DNA from: Bradyrhizobium sp. 199
GTDB lineage: Bacteria; Pseudomonadota; Alphaproteobacteria; Rhizobiales; Xanthobacteraceae
Length of the DNA: 64,000 bases
Assembly (NCBI RefSeq): GCF_023073355.1
Contig: NZ_JADPJI010000005.1
Span: forward strand, 1,550,001 to 1,614,000
Direction: 5' to 3'
A program made the translations under genes and the position numbers. Each line of letters starts with the position of its first letter. Within the stretch, counting starts at the first letter, position 1. This document shows, piece after piece, positions 1 through 7,697 of this stretch. Under the pieces are notes generated by a model that saw only the letters and a list, made by a program, of their open reading frames with translations, did no database searches and had not been told where the DNA came from.

Positions 1-597
1 TGCTTCCGATTGCGCAACGTCGGTGCGGGTCACTTCGCCGACGTTGAAACGATCACGGGTCTGCTTGAGCGTCTGTTCAAGCACGCGCACGTTGCTGCGC
101 TGAACTTCGAGCGTCGCCGAGTCGCGCAGATAATCCATGTAGGTCGTGGCGGCCTGGAGCAGCACGCTTTGATCGAGGCTGCGCAGGGCTTCACGGGAGC
201 CGGAGACCTGACTCTCGGCGGCGCGCGTCCGGTTGGCAGTCTGGTTGCCGTTATAGAGCGTCTGGGAAGCAGTCAAACCCACGCTTCGGGGAACGGTTGT
301 ACCGTTGACCGGATCACTGGTGGAGGCACTCTTGAAGTCCGAGTACTGGTAACCACCGCTCGCCGTCAGCGAGACCTTCGGACGGTAGCCCGACAGCGCC
401 TGTGGCACGTTTTCGTCAGTCGAGCGCACCTGAGCGCGCTGTGCGTTGAGCTGCGGATTGTTCTGATAGGCGCGCACCAGCGCGGACTCGATCGTATCCG
501 CCAAGGCAGGCACCGGCCCGGCTAGCGACAGCAGCAGGACCGAAACTGCAGCTCCGGTGAAGAGCTTCACCCCATGCATCCCAAAAATTCCGTTCAT
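1..597 (-). CDS. tolC: TolC family outer membrane efflux protein (C-terminal part outside window)
   Basis: Outer membrane channel of type I secretion or tripartite efflux systems. Reading leftwards from an ATG at 597, the protein opens with a signal peptide (hydrophobic run, then PVPALA before DTIESAL). The first TolC helical repeat follows: AYQNNPQLNAQRAQVR, then SGYRPKVSLTASGGY and SQTLYNGNQTANRTRAAES, which are hallmark OEP positions. Another ATG at 579 is possible. The frame is open to position 1, giving 199 codons of a family that usually has over 400 residues, so the gene is cut by the window edge. The pcm-like gene lies just upstream on the same strand, a pairing common in Rhizobiales. 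Confidence 0.93.
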   Translation of the reverse strand, partial: MNGIFGMHGVKLFTGAAVSVLLLSLAGPVPALADTIESALVRAYQNNPQLNAQRAQVRSTDENVPQALSGYRPKVSLTASGGYQYSDFKSASTSDPVNGTTVPRSVGLTASQTLYNGNQTANRTRAAESQVSGSREALRSLDQSVLLQAATTYMDYLRDSATLEVQRSNVRVLEQTLKQTRDRFNVGEVTRTDVAQSEA

Positions 598-784
598 TCT
601 AACGCCCGGCTCGTGCCCGCGAGCTGGGTACCGTCTTCGAGTGGAGTCGCTGCCCCGCCGCAACATAGGACGCGGTCAAGCGCGACGGAACCACCTGAGA
701 GTAGTTCTCGGTGGAAACTCTTCACGTGCAGCATCCCGGCCACACTTCTGATTCAGAACGGGATTTTAAAAGGGCTTGGCGCCG

Positions 785-1450
785 TCAGAAGACGAAGGCG
801 CCAGCCCGTGCGAGGCCGGGAAGGACTGGGGCGGCGGCGTCGAACAGGGTTCGATGGCCGAATTCACCGTGGGTACGGGTCACGATCACGGCCCGCGGCG
901 GCCTGGATTCGGCGGACACTCCCACCAGACGCCCGCCCTCCTTGAGCTGCCCGAGCAGCGCCTCCGGCGTCACCTCGGCAGCGCCATTGAGGATAATCAC
1001 GTCGTAGGGAGCGGCGGAAGGATCGCCTTCGGTGCAGGCTGCGGCCTTGCAGGTGACGTTGCCAAGCCCCAGGGCAGCGAGGGCATCCTTGGCCTTCGCG
1101 GCCAGGTCCGAATCGCATTCCGTTGCGGTGACCTGGCGCGCCAGCTTGGCTGTCAGCGCGGCGAGGTATCCCGTGGCACAACCGACCACCAGAACGTTGT
1201 CACCCTCGCCGATTTCGGCGGCCTGAAGCAGCTTGCCGGTCAGCTGCGGCTTGATCAGGAAGCGCTTGGCTGCGCCGCCCTCACTCACGTCGAGGTCGAT
1301 ATCGAGATAGGCCAGCGCCTGCCGGCCGGCCGGCACGAAGGTCTCGCGCGGAACCGTGAGCATGGCATCGAGAACACGACGGTCGGTGACGTCGCTTGTG
1401 CGCACCTGGCCATCGACCATTTTGAGGCGCGCGGTCGAGAAACCGGACAT
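785..1450 (-). CDS. pcm: Protein-L-isoaspartate O-methyltransferase family protein
   Basis: 221-residue SAM-dependent methyltransferase of the PCMT family, whose classical members repair isoaspartyl residues in aged proteins. The N-terminal region has RLKMVDGQVRTSDVTDRRVL and PRETFVPAG, typical of the family. The SAM motif I region reads VLVVGCATGYLAAL, where canonical Pcm has an E-I-G-T-G-S-G-Y type motif. The ATG at 1450 is chosen because an AGGG lies 7 bases upstream; an in-frame ATG at 1519 would add 23 unconserved-looking residues. It precedes tolC on the same strand. Family membership is firm. Whether it still repairs isoaspartate is uncertain because of the altered motif. Confidence 0.85.
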   Translation of the reverse strand: MSGFSTARLKMVDGQVRTSDVTDRRVLDAMLTVPRETFVPAGRQALAYLDIDLDVSEGGAAKRFLIKPQLTGKLLQAAEIGEGDNVLVVGCATGYLAALTAKLARQVTATECDSDLAAKAKDALAALGLGNVTCKAAACTEGDPSAAPYDVIILNGAAEVTPEALLGQLKEGGRLVGVSAESRPPRAVIVTRTHGEFGHRTLFDAAAPVLPGLARAGAFVF

Positions 1451-1616
1451 TTGCGGACCCTGCAATGCGGCAATGCCGCGAACCAAAGTTGGCGGCATCT
1501 TTGGAACATGGCCGGCCAAAACGCAACACGCGCTTAGCCCTGTGGGGCCAACGCTTTGCGGTTAGGGCTTTTGGGACTAAGGCTTCCGCATCTTACGGCA
1601 TCAGGGGCGGAACGGA

Positions 1617-1790
1617 TTATTCGATCGCCACCGCGAGGCGACCGATCAGAGCCGCGACCTCGTCCAGCCGCGCCGAGTCAAGGGTCTCGACCGCTCGTGC
1701 CAGACAGGCGAGGCATTCGTCATCGCTGAGCTCGGGAATGTCGGCCGGCAGAATCGAGGGGGCCATGTGGTCGACCTGGATGTCTGGCAT
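1617..1790 (-). CDS. Small hypothetical protein, 57 aa
   Basis: Not recognised. The start at 1790 is supported by a GGAG 9 bases upstream. The product is acidic, with SILPADIPELSDDECLACL, then a predicted amphipathic helix and an AALIGRLAVAIE end. No signal peptide or membrane segment is visible. The same frame can be extended to an ATG at 1925, but the extra residues look like non-coding translation. It stands alone between the pcm-like gene and tRNA-Asn, on the same strand as both. Confidence 0.5.
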   Translation of the reverse strand: MPDIQVDHMAPSILPADIPELSDDECLACLARAVETLDSARLDEVAALIGRLAVAIE

Positions 1791-2001
1791 GGGAATCAGC
1801 TCCGTAAAAATCCGGCAGTCGCGAAGCTCGATTTCAATTGAGTCGATTTGGCGCCGCGCGCATGGCACGACGGCGCCCATGCACACGTCTGCTTGAATGC
1901 GATTCCAGCCAGGGATGGGACGCACTGTTCAGAAACCAATGCAACGAGGTCGTGCGCCGCATGAAGGTTCGACCACAACTCGTTGAATCTGCGGCAGGAT
2001 T

Positions 2002-2076
2002 TGGCTCCCCGGGCTGGATTCGAACCAGCGACCATCCGATTAACAGTCGGATGCTCTACCGCTGAGCTACCGAGGA
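2002..2076 (-). tRNA. tRNA-Asn (GUU)
   Basis: The reverse complement begins TCCTCGGTAGCTCAG and folds as a cloverleaf. The acceptor arms TCCTCGG and CCGGGGA pair with one wobble. The anticodon loop contains GTT, the T arm has GGTTCGAATCC, and the 3' CCA is encoded at 2002-2004. No nearby integrase or repeat suggests use as an integration site. Confidence 0.97.
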
Positions 2077-2211
2077 AAAGGCGAACCAGTCGTTCGCGCG
2101 CGGCTGCGTATAACAAAGCCGCTTGCGCTTGCAAAGGACCAATTCGTCATCATCCGAACGTACTTGAGGAAGGGCTAAGCGGCCCCTCCTCCGGATGAGG
2201 TCAGCCGGCCG

Positions 2212-2516
2212 TTATTCGGCGAGAAACGAGGTCGTCTTGGTGTCGGGGTCGTAGCGCAGCCGAGGCGCGGTCATCTTGCAGAGATTGACGTTCTTCCATA
2301 GCACCGCCTCGTCGTAGCTCTGCCAATCGACGCGGATGTTCCAGACACAGCCCTCGTCGTCCTCGTCGAACTGGACATAGGTGCTGGTCTGGTTCTGCGG
2401 CACCTCGTCGAGCTCATTTCCCACTCGTCCAGGCCATCATCCGGCGCGTTGAAGCCCAGGAATTTGATGGCATAGCCGGTCTCGTTCACGATGGTAACGT
2501 TGCGGGCGTCATAGAT
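2212..2516 (-). pseudogene. Frameshifted remnant of a small secreted protein family
   Basis: Two overlapping frames together encode one recognisable domain. The first reads VTIVNETGYAIKFLGF then DDGLDEWE. The second continues NELDEVPQNQTSTYVQF, CVWNIRVDWQ, WKNVNLCK and LRYDPDTKTTSFLAE. Adding one A in the run at about 2417-2419 (minus strand GGGAAA) joins them exactly as DEWENELDEV. Relatives I know are small exported proteins with an N-terminal signal peptide. Here that leader is missing and the domain begins inside the last codons of the flotillin gene (stop at 2509). So this is either a degraded gene that lost its leader and frame, or it contains a sequencing error. A GTG at 2489 is the only plausible start in the first frame. 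Confidence 0.55.
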
Positions 2517-4203
2517 CGGCGGCGTTTGTCTTCTCCGGCGCGGGAGCAGGGATGGCGGCGCCATTGCTCTTCCCGGTCACGGCGCCGACCAGGGTCTGAA
2601 TGGGATCGTCACCAGGCGCAAAGCCGCTCTGGCGCAGGATCTCGTCGATCATCGGACGCAGCGCGTGCACCTTGAGCAGCTCGCCGGCGAGTCCTTCGCC
2701 GAAGCCGACATTGCCTCCGCCGGCGCCATTGCCCCCGAACGCCCCGCCGGTGTGGAGGATGCGGACGTCCTTGAGGTTGCCGATGGGCTTGACCATCTCG
2801 GCCAGCGCCGCCGGCATCGTCTCGATCCGCTTCTTGGCGATCTCGAAGTCAATGACGTTGCTGCCGAGCTTGTTCTGCGCCTCGTTCTTCATCGTGATGA
2901 CGGCGGCCTCGGCCTCACCGATGTTGCGGACGCCGACGGCCTTGATCTTGTTGGACTCGGCTTCGGCGGTGGCCAGCGTCTTCACAGCCTCGGCGCGGTC
3001 GAGCGAAGCCTTCTTTTCGGCCTCAGCCGCCACGATCAGCTCGGTCGATTTACGTTCGGCCTCGGTACGCGCGGCCAGCACCTGGGTCAGACGGGCACGA
3101 TCGGCGACCTCGACGGCGCGCGCGGTGACGACCTTTTCCTCCGCGGAGACAGCGAGCGCTTCGGCAGTCTTGGCTTCGGTGACGGCTTCCGAGGTCTGCT
3201 TGCTTTTGGCCGCGATCTGGATCTCATTTTCCTGCGTGGCGATCTGGATCTCGCGCTGAGCGTCGGTTTTCCGCTTGTTGATCGCCAGATCCGACTCGAT
3301 CACCGCGGTTTCCTTGACCTGCTTGGCGCCCGCCTCTTTCTCGGCGACCGCGCGGTCAGTGTCGATGCGGGCATTTTCCTCGGTAAGGCGCGCGGTCTGC
3401 GTGGCGGTCGCGACCTCGGCCCGGGTGCTCGCGGTCTTGTTGGCGATGTCGCGCTCCTGCGACAGCTCGGCCTCCTTCTTGGTCCGCTCGATGCCGAGGG
3501 TTTGCTGGCGCGCCTCGAGGTCCTTTTGAGCGATCGCGACCTCGTTGTCGCGCACGATGGCATTGCGGTCGCGCCGCCGGGTCTCGGTGACGGTCTTCAG
3601 TTGGGTCAGGCCTTCGGCGTCGAAGAAGTTTTCCGGGTTGAAGAACTTGACGTCGGTCTGGTCGAGCTTTGTGAGCGACACGGACTCAAGCTCGAGGCCG
3701 TTCGATTTGACGTCGGACTCGACTGTCGCCTGCACATGTTTGACGAAGTCCGAGCGCTTCTCCTGAAGTTCGAGGATGCTCATGGTCGCCGCCACCGAGC
3801 GCAGGCCGTCGACGAACTTCGCCTCGACCTGGTTGCGCAGGGCTTCGGCGTCATTGGTCAGTGCACCCAGCGTCTGGCTCGCAAGGGCGATACTCTCATC
3901 GTCGGGACGGACCCGCACATAGAACTCGGCCACTATGTCGACGCGCAGGCGGTCCTTGGTGATCAGGGACTCCCGCTCCTTGCGTTCCACCGTGAGCCGC
4001 AGCGTCTTCAGATTGACGCTGGCATAGGAGTGGAAGATCGGCAGGATCATGGCGCCGCCGTCGAGCACGACCTTCTTGCCGCCGAGCCCGGTGCGCACGA
4101 AGGCTTCGTCGCGCGTGGCGCGCTTGTAGAGGATGGTGAAGACGATCCCGAGGACGACGATCAGCGCGACGCCGATCATGGCCGGGACTGCGATGTCGAA
4201 CAT
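2509..4203 (-). CDS. yqiK: Flotillin/SPFH domain protein, YqiK family
   Basis: Membrane scaffold protein of the flotillin group, thought to organise membrane microdomains; 564 residues. One N-terminal transmembrane helix (about 3-25, AVPAMIGVALIVVLGIVFTI) is followed by an SPFH domain (about 28-200, including TGLGGKKVVLDGGAMILP and SLITKDRLRVDIVAEFYVRV). A long Ala/Glu-rich coiled coil (about 210-470) follows, then a Gly-rich tail. The ATG at 4203 is preferred because GGAG lies 6 bases upstream. A TTG at 4215 overlaps that ribosome-binding site and is unlikely. It sits 23 bases downstream of yqiJ, its usual partner, and is the third gene of the operon that begins with the PspA-like gene. Confidence 0.92.
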   Translation of the reverse strand: MFDIAVPAMIGVALIVVLGIVFTILYKRATRDEAFVRTGLGGKKVVLDGGAMILPIFHSYASVNLKTLRLTVERKERESLITKDRLRVDIVAEFYVRVRPDDESIALASQTLGALTNDAEALRNQVEAKFVDGLRSVAATMSILELQEKRSDFVKHVQATVESDVKSNGLELESVSLTKLDQTDVKFFNPENFFDAEGLTQLKTVTETRRRDRNAIVRDNEVAIAQKDLEARQQTLGIERTKKEAELSQERDIANKTASTRAEVATATQTARLTEENARIDTDRAVAEKEAGAKQVKETAVIESDLAINKRKTDAQREIQIATQENEIQIAAKSKQTSEAVTEAKTAEALAVSAEEKVVTARAVEVADRARLTQVLAARTEAERKSTELIVAAEAEKKASLDRAEAVKTLATAEAESNKIKAVGVRNIGEAEAAVITMKNEAQNKLGSNVIDFEIAKKRIETMPAALAEMVKPIGNLKDVRILHTGGAFGGNGAGGGNVGFGEGLAGELLKVHALRPMIDEILRQSGFAPGDDPIQTLVGAVTGKSNGAAIPAPAPEKTNAADL

Positions 4204-4226
4204 GACTTTCTCCAATGAATGAACTG

Positions 4227-4886
4227 CTAGCTGCTTAGAGTTGGCTTGGACGGCTTAAGTTCATCGTCGGCCTTCACTGCGACGAAGCGGGTGCCGTCGC
4301 GGTCGACCAGCAGGACCGTGGTTCCCTGCGGCAGGGGTGATGACGACGGCGCGGCGACCGCCCAGACGAAATGGCGGTTACCGTGGATATCGGCGACGCT
4401 GACCCGGCCGGGCGGCCCCTGGTCGAGCGGGCCGATGACGACCTCACCGATGCGGCCGACGAGATCCCCTAAGCCGACGGCGTAGCTCTCATCCCTGGGA
4501 ATGACCCGCGCGATGGCCCTGCTGCCAGCGCGAACCAGCGGAACCGACACCGCGACCGCCCCGACCGAGGCGACCGTCGCCGGCAAGGGACCGGCCACCA
4601 TCCGCGCGATATCCTGGATCAGGAAGCCGGTGATGGAGAAGGCGCCGAGCAGCAGCAGCAGGAAGATCAGCAGCGGCACGCCGCCGACATTGATCCAGGA
4701 AATGGCGTTGATCACGCCATTGTCGCTGGGATGGCCAAAGTCGATGTTGGTACCGAGCATCTCGCTGAGGGAGGCCCCGACCAGCATTGAGACTACCTCG
4801 ATCGAGCCGACGATGAGGATCATGGCCGCCGCGATCGCGAACGGCCTGACCTCCGGCGCGATGACGTGTTCGAGCAAAGCGCTCAT
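4227..4886 (-). CDS. yqiJ: YqiJ-like inner membrane protein with C-terminal OB fold
   Basis: 219-residue membrane protein that usually accompanies YqiK-type flotillins. Three hydrophobic segments are visible: about 15-37 (PFAIAAAMILIVGSIEVVSM), 65-95 (VGGVPLLIFLLLLLGAFSI) and 98-118. The soluble C-terminal part (about 140-205) has the pattern of a small OB-fold barrel: LVGRIGEVVIGPLDQG, GRVSVADIHGNRHFV, GTTVLLVDRDGTRFVAV. The ATG at 4886 is 9 bases downstream of the preceding PspA-like gene, and yqiK follows after 23 bases, so the three are almost certainly co-transcribed. The expected role is membrane-stress or microdomain maintenance, which is inferred from the partners. Confidence 0.88.
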   Translation of the reverse strand: MSALLEHVIAPEVRPFAIAAAMILIVGSIEVVSMLVGASLSEMLGTNIDFGHPSDNGVINAISWINVGGVPLLIFLLLLLGAFSITGFLIQDIARMVAGPLPATVASVGAVAVSVPLVRAGSRAIARVIPRDESYAVGLGDLVGRIGEVVIGPLDQGPPGRVSVADIHGNRHFVWAVAAPSSSPLPQGTTVLLVDRDGTRFVAVKADDELKPSKPTLSS

Positions 4887-4895
4887 GTCACGCGC

Positions 4896-6059
4896 TCAGG
4901 AGCGAGATTTCAGCCGCGCCAGCCTCGCCGCAATTTCCTTGTCGCGATGAAGCGCGCTGAGCTCGTCGATGTCGCTCGAATATGGGATGCCCGGCGGCAC
5001 GCCGGTGGCGCGCGCCACCGCCCTGCCCGCCCGCAGCGCCTTCGCCGCCGCAGAGCTGCCGCCCTGTTTGCGGGGCGACGTCGAGGCCTGGTGGCTTGCG
5101 GCCGCCTCACTCTTTTCGAGATCGGCGCGGCGCTGCTCGGCGTCCTGGAGTGCCGACAGGACGGCGCGCAACGAGGTGACGCATTGTTCAATCTTCTCGT
5201 TGTTCTCGTCGATGGCGCGGGACAGCGCCTCGAACTGCGCCTCCAGATCCATCTGCCGCGCGATTCCGGCGCGGGCGAGGTCGTCGCGCCCGTCAGTGAT
5301 CGCCCCATCGATCTTGGGCGAGAGATCGGTCATCTCGCGCTCGATCTCGGTGCGGCGCGCGTTGAGGCGGTATTCCTCGGCACGGGCTGCAGCGAGCGCG
5401 TCGCGCGCCTCGCTCTCGGCGCGCTCGATCTCGCGGATGGCCTGTCCGACCACCCCAAGCTTGTTCTTTTCTTCCGCCTGCTCGATTGCGTCATAGGCGA
5501 TCCCGGCGATCAGGCGTCCGACCCGCGACAGGAAATTTTCGGGAGCGGCAGCGATGGTATCCATGGCGTTCTCCTCCTCTGGCAGACTGTTCGGCGTGAC
5601 ACCGTAGTGAACTTCAAAACCATCATCGGTGCGGATCAGGCGCGCCGGCACGCTGTGCCCCCAGCCGTCCGCATAGCCGGCATAGTCGAACGGCACGCTG
5701 AAGCGCCCTTGCACGGTCGCAATCGAAATGGTGGCCGGGCCCTTGATCTTGGCGAGCTTGTCGTCGAGCGGCAGACGACGGCCCTGCGCCGCGCGATACT
5801 CGGCACGGTCGCGCAGGCCCAGCGTCACTAGGCGTGACGGCAGCGCGGTCTGTTTGCGGATCGGGTCATAGGCGTGGGCATGCAACAGCACGACATTGGA
5901 ACCGACATTGTGGCTCCGGGCGACCTCATCGAGGATCTCCATCATGCGGTCATAAGCCCTGAACGTCGCCTCCAGCGCGGCCTTGGCGGCCGGATCAGGG
6001 GCAAGCCTGTAACGAAGCGCGGATGGCGCGTTTCGAGGCGACTGGTTCATAGAAAGCAC
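4896..6059 (-). CDS. PspA/IM30-like coiled-coil protein with N-terminal TnpB-like region
   Basis: 387 residues in two parts. Residues 166-387 look like PspA/IM30, a peripheral membrane-protecting protein: SRVGRLIAGIAYDAIEQAEE, then a long charged coiled coil to about 330 and a linker with a conserved-looking tail. Residues about 15-158 resemble the N-terminal half of TnpB/OrfB transposases: LRYRLAPDPAAKAALEATF, LLHAHAYDPIRKQTALPSRL, ISIATVQGRFSVPF and GFEVHYGV. No RuvC nuclease part follows, so no nuclease activity is expected. The GTG at 6059 has AAGG 7 bases upstream; an ATG at 6050 is the alternative. An internal ATG at 5564 has an excellent AGGAGG 8 bases upstream and would give a 222-residue product, the usual PspA length. 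First gene of the yqiJ-yqiK operon. Confidence 0.75.
   Translation of the reverse strand: MLSMNQSPRNAPSALRYRLAPDPAAKAALEATFRAYDRMMEILDEVARSHNVGSNVVLLHAHAYDPIRKQTALPSRLVTLGLRDRAEYRAAQGRRLPLDDKLAKIKGPATISIATVQGRFSVPFDYAGYADGWGHSVPARLIRTDDGFEVHYGVTPNSLPEEENAMDTIAAAPENFLSRVGRLIAGIAYDAIEQAEEKNKLGVVGQAIREIERAESEARDALAAARAEEYRLNARRTEIEREMTDLSPKIDGAITDGRDDLARAGIARQMDLEAQFEALSRAIDENNEKIEQCVTSLRAVLSALQDAEQRRADLEKSEAAASHQASTSPRKQGGSSAAAKALRAGRAVARATGVPPGIPYSSDIDELSALHRDKEIAARLARLKSRS
5562..5580 (-). promoter_or_regulatory. Strong internal ribosome-binding site and ATG inside the PspA-like gene
   Basis: On the minus strand AGAGGAGGAG lies 8 bases before an in-frame ATG at 5564. This is the best Shine-Dalgarno match in the neighbourhood and would start translation exactly at the PspA-like domain (MDTIAAAPENFLSR). 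It is better than the site at the GTG of the full gene. Either the PspA-like protein is made alone as well as in the long form, or the upstream region is a separate in-frame relic. Confidence 0.6.
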
Positions 6060-6083
6060 TAAAGCACCTTTTTGGTACTTTAG
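6059..6083. promoter_or_regulatory. Palindrome at the head of the PspA-YqiJ-YqiK operon
   Basis: Arms ctaaagcacc and ggtactttag are inverted repeats with one mismatch, separated by five T. The site covers the GTG start region of the first operon gene and the AAGG used as ribosome-binding site. It could be an operator or an mRNA hairpin that hides the start. No regulator gene is adjacent. Confidence 0.45.
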
Positions 6084-6590
6084 AAAGCGGAGATCCCATC
6101 ACGTTTCACTGATCCTTGTGCACTCTATCCATTTGTCGCCGGGGTCGGGGCGTGCGTTCAAGCCCGGGCGATCACCCCTAGATCACCGCCAGTCAAGACT
6201 TCTTGCACGCGCGGGTTGCAATTTGAGACGAAATGCAGGGAGCGTTCGGCAAGACCTACTCTTTGCGTTCGCGCGTCTCGGCCAAGCTGCAATGCCAGAG
6301 GCGGTGCAGCGCAGAGCCGGGATCCGGTAGGCCCCACGGATCACTGCAACATTGGCGCCACTCTGCAGCGCATTACTTCGTGCTGCGCAGCGTCCGGGGC
6401 ACGCGACTGAGTTAGACGGGGTCGCCGCCGAAGGACTCTGAATTTCTTCCAGCAGGTGTCCAAGTCTCGCTTCGCGTTTACATGCGAGTAGCAGTTAATC
6501 CACAGGCCGTCCGCAGCATATCCACACGGCCGGTATCGCGAATTTGCCAAGTGGCGCGAGCCACTTGCTGCGCACAAATACACAGGGCGT
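6084..6590. other. Intergenic region without recognisable gene
   Basis: About 500 bases between the PspA-type operon and the Cys-rich protein gene. Open frames on both strands are short, Arg/Ala/Ser-rich and without family resemblance or good ribosome-binding sites. The only clear structure is a perfect 8-bp hairpin (caagtggc, loop gcga, gccacttg) at 6548-6567, just downstream of the minus-strand gene ending at 6591. It has no T run. Confidence 0.5.
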
Positions 6591-6851
6591 TCAGCCGCCG
6601 GCCTGATCGAACACGCTGCGGCAGGCCTCGCTCAGGCTCGAGCGGTTGCGCCGCAGGCACGCCGTGATGGCACGGACGTTGGGGATTTCGCCGGCGCAGA
6701 GCCGGTAGACGTCAGGGGTGCAGGCGCGGCGCTGTTCGGCCGTCCCCTGCGCCTGAGCCGCGGAGGCGAACAGCGTCAGGAACAGCCCGAGCGTCGAGGC
6801 GCGCCGCGCCCGGCTCTTCACACCCGCACACCGCAAGAACCTCGCCTTCAT
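6591..6851 (-). CDS. Small secreted Cys-rich repeat protein (GLG1-like repeat)
   Basis: 86 residues. The N-terminus is a signal peptide with basic start, hydrophobic LGLFLTLFASAAQAQ and a likely cut after AQA. The mature part is essentially one Cys-rich repeat: CTPDVYRLCAGEIPNVRAIT followed by ACLRRNRSSLSEACRSVF. The four-cysteine spacing and the CLRRNRSSLSEAC pattern match the cysteine-rich repeat known from Golgi GLG1 (PF00839 type), which is also common in small rhizobial periplasmic proteins. Two disulfides are likely. Function is unknown. Confidence 0.75.
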   Translation of the reverse strand: MKARFLRCAGVKSRARRASTLGLFLTLFASAAQAQGTAEQRRACTPDVYRLCAGEIPNVRAITACLRRNRSSLSEACRSVFDQAGG

Positions 6852-7110
6852 GACCAGTCTCCTGTCTGCCCGCCCGCACCGGCCTGCATTGGCCGGCGTG
6901 CAAAGGGGTAGGAGAAATAACCTGCTGGAGATGTGATCTCATTCACACTGCCCGTGCAGCCGAGGAACCTACGCTTTCCAAGGGGATTTTTTAGACATCG
7001 CTAACCAATTGGGACCCGATCGCGCGGATCGTTAAAATGCGAACGATCCAATCAATGGGGTAACAAACCGGCTTTGCGACATTGTGCCATCCGCGTTCTG
7101 CGAGGGTGCG

Positions 7111-7308
7111 ATGAGAAGCGAAGCCGAATTCAATTTGCTGCTAGATGCCGTCCGGGACGCCATGGTCATTGAAGATTTTGCTGCCGCGCCCGAGAAGGAG
7201 TTCGTGCTCCGCTCGTGGAGTTTTGACGCGACGCCCAATGCGGCCAATGACAACGAGGGCGCCTGGCCCCTCCTGCCGTTTCCCGACGGCTGGTACGCGA
7301 CCTGCTGA
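7111..7308 (+). CDS. Small hypothetical protein, 65 aa
   Basis: Not recognised. The ATG at 7111 has GAGGG five bases upstream; an ATG 27 bases earlier lacks such a site. The acidic N-terminal half (RSEAEFNLLLDAVRDAMVIE) is probably helical, and the C-terminal half contains NDNEGAWPLLPFPDGWYATC. A convincing terminator follows 25 bases after the stop, which supports a transcribed gene. Confidence 0.6.
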   Translation: MRSEAEFNLLLDAVRDAMVIEDFAAAPEKEFVLRSWSFDATPNAANDNEGAWPLLPFPDGWYATC

Positions 7309-7333
7309 AGGCTGCTTTCGCCGTGAACCGAAG

Positions 7334-7355
7334 CGCCCGCCTCGCGGGCGTTTTT
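7334..7355 (+). terminator. Rho-independent terminator
   Basis: Perfect 7-bp stem cgcccgc/gcgggcg with loop ctc and five T directly after it, 25 bases downstream of the small plus-strand gene. Confidence 0.85.
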
Positions 7356-7390
7356 AGTTGAGGCCCTATCGGAAATGGGCGCAGTAACGA

Positions 7391-7561
7391 TCAGGTCTTG
7401 ACGCGATTCTCACCATCCTGCGGCGCCCGGTCGGGTGCGGCCGATGGAAAGATGCTGTCATAGATCGCGCGGGCCTCACGGATGAGGCGAGCCCGCTCCA
7501 GCTCGGTTTTCGGGACAAATCGGACGATGTCACCCACGGGTGCTCCTGCGCTCGGCTGCAT
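7391..7561 (-). CDS. Small hypothetical protein, 56 aa
   Basis: Not assigned. Starts MQPSAGAPVGDIVRFVPKTE and continues with a charged helix LERARLIREARAIYDSIFPS. Short proteins of this look are frequent in Bradyrhizobium. The frame stays open upstream into the tRNA-Cys, but that extension is only the tRNA read as protein. The ribosome-binding site (GAAGAG directly before ATG) is poor. No signal peptide or membrane helix. Confidence 0.5.
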   Translation of the reverse strand: MQPSAGAPVGDIVRFVPKTELERARLIREARAIYDSIFPSAAPDRAPQDGENRVKT

Positions 7562-7697
7562 CTCTTCGCAGATGCGAACTCTATGCCAGCGGGGCCTTAT
7601 CGGGCGTTTCTGTCCGGCCGCGGGCAAATCCGGGTGTGCACGCGCGCGCGAACACCCGCGGCGGGAGACAATTTGATGAAATATCAGATAGTTGTGA

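Noticed and set aside
2665..4218. Long open frame (517 codons) on the plus strand opposite the flotillin gene
   Set aside because: It is the mirror of the GC-rich, Ala/Glu-rich flotillin coding strand; its translation is Leu/Gly/Asp/Arg repeats without any family, and the opposite frame has clear SPFH motifs.
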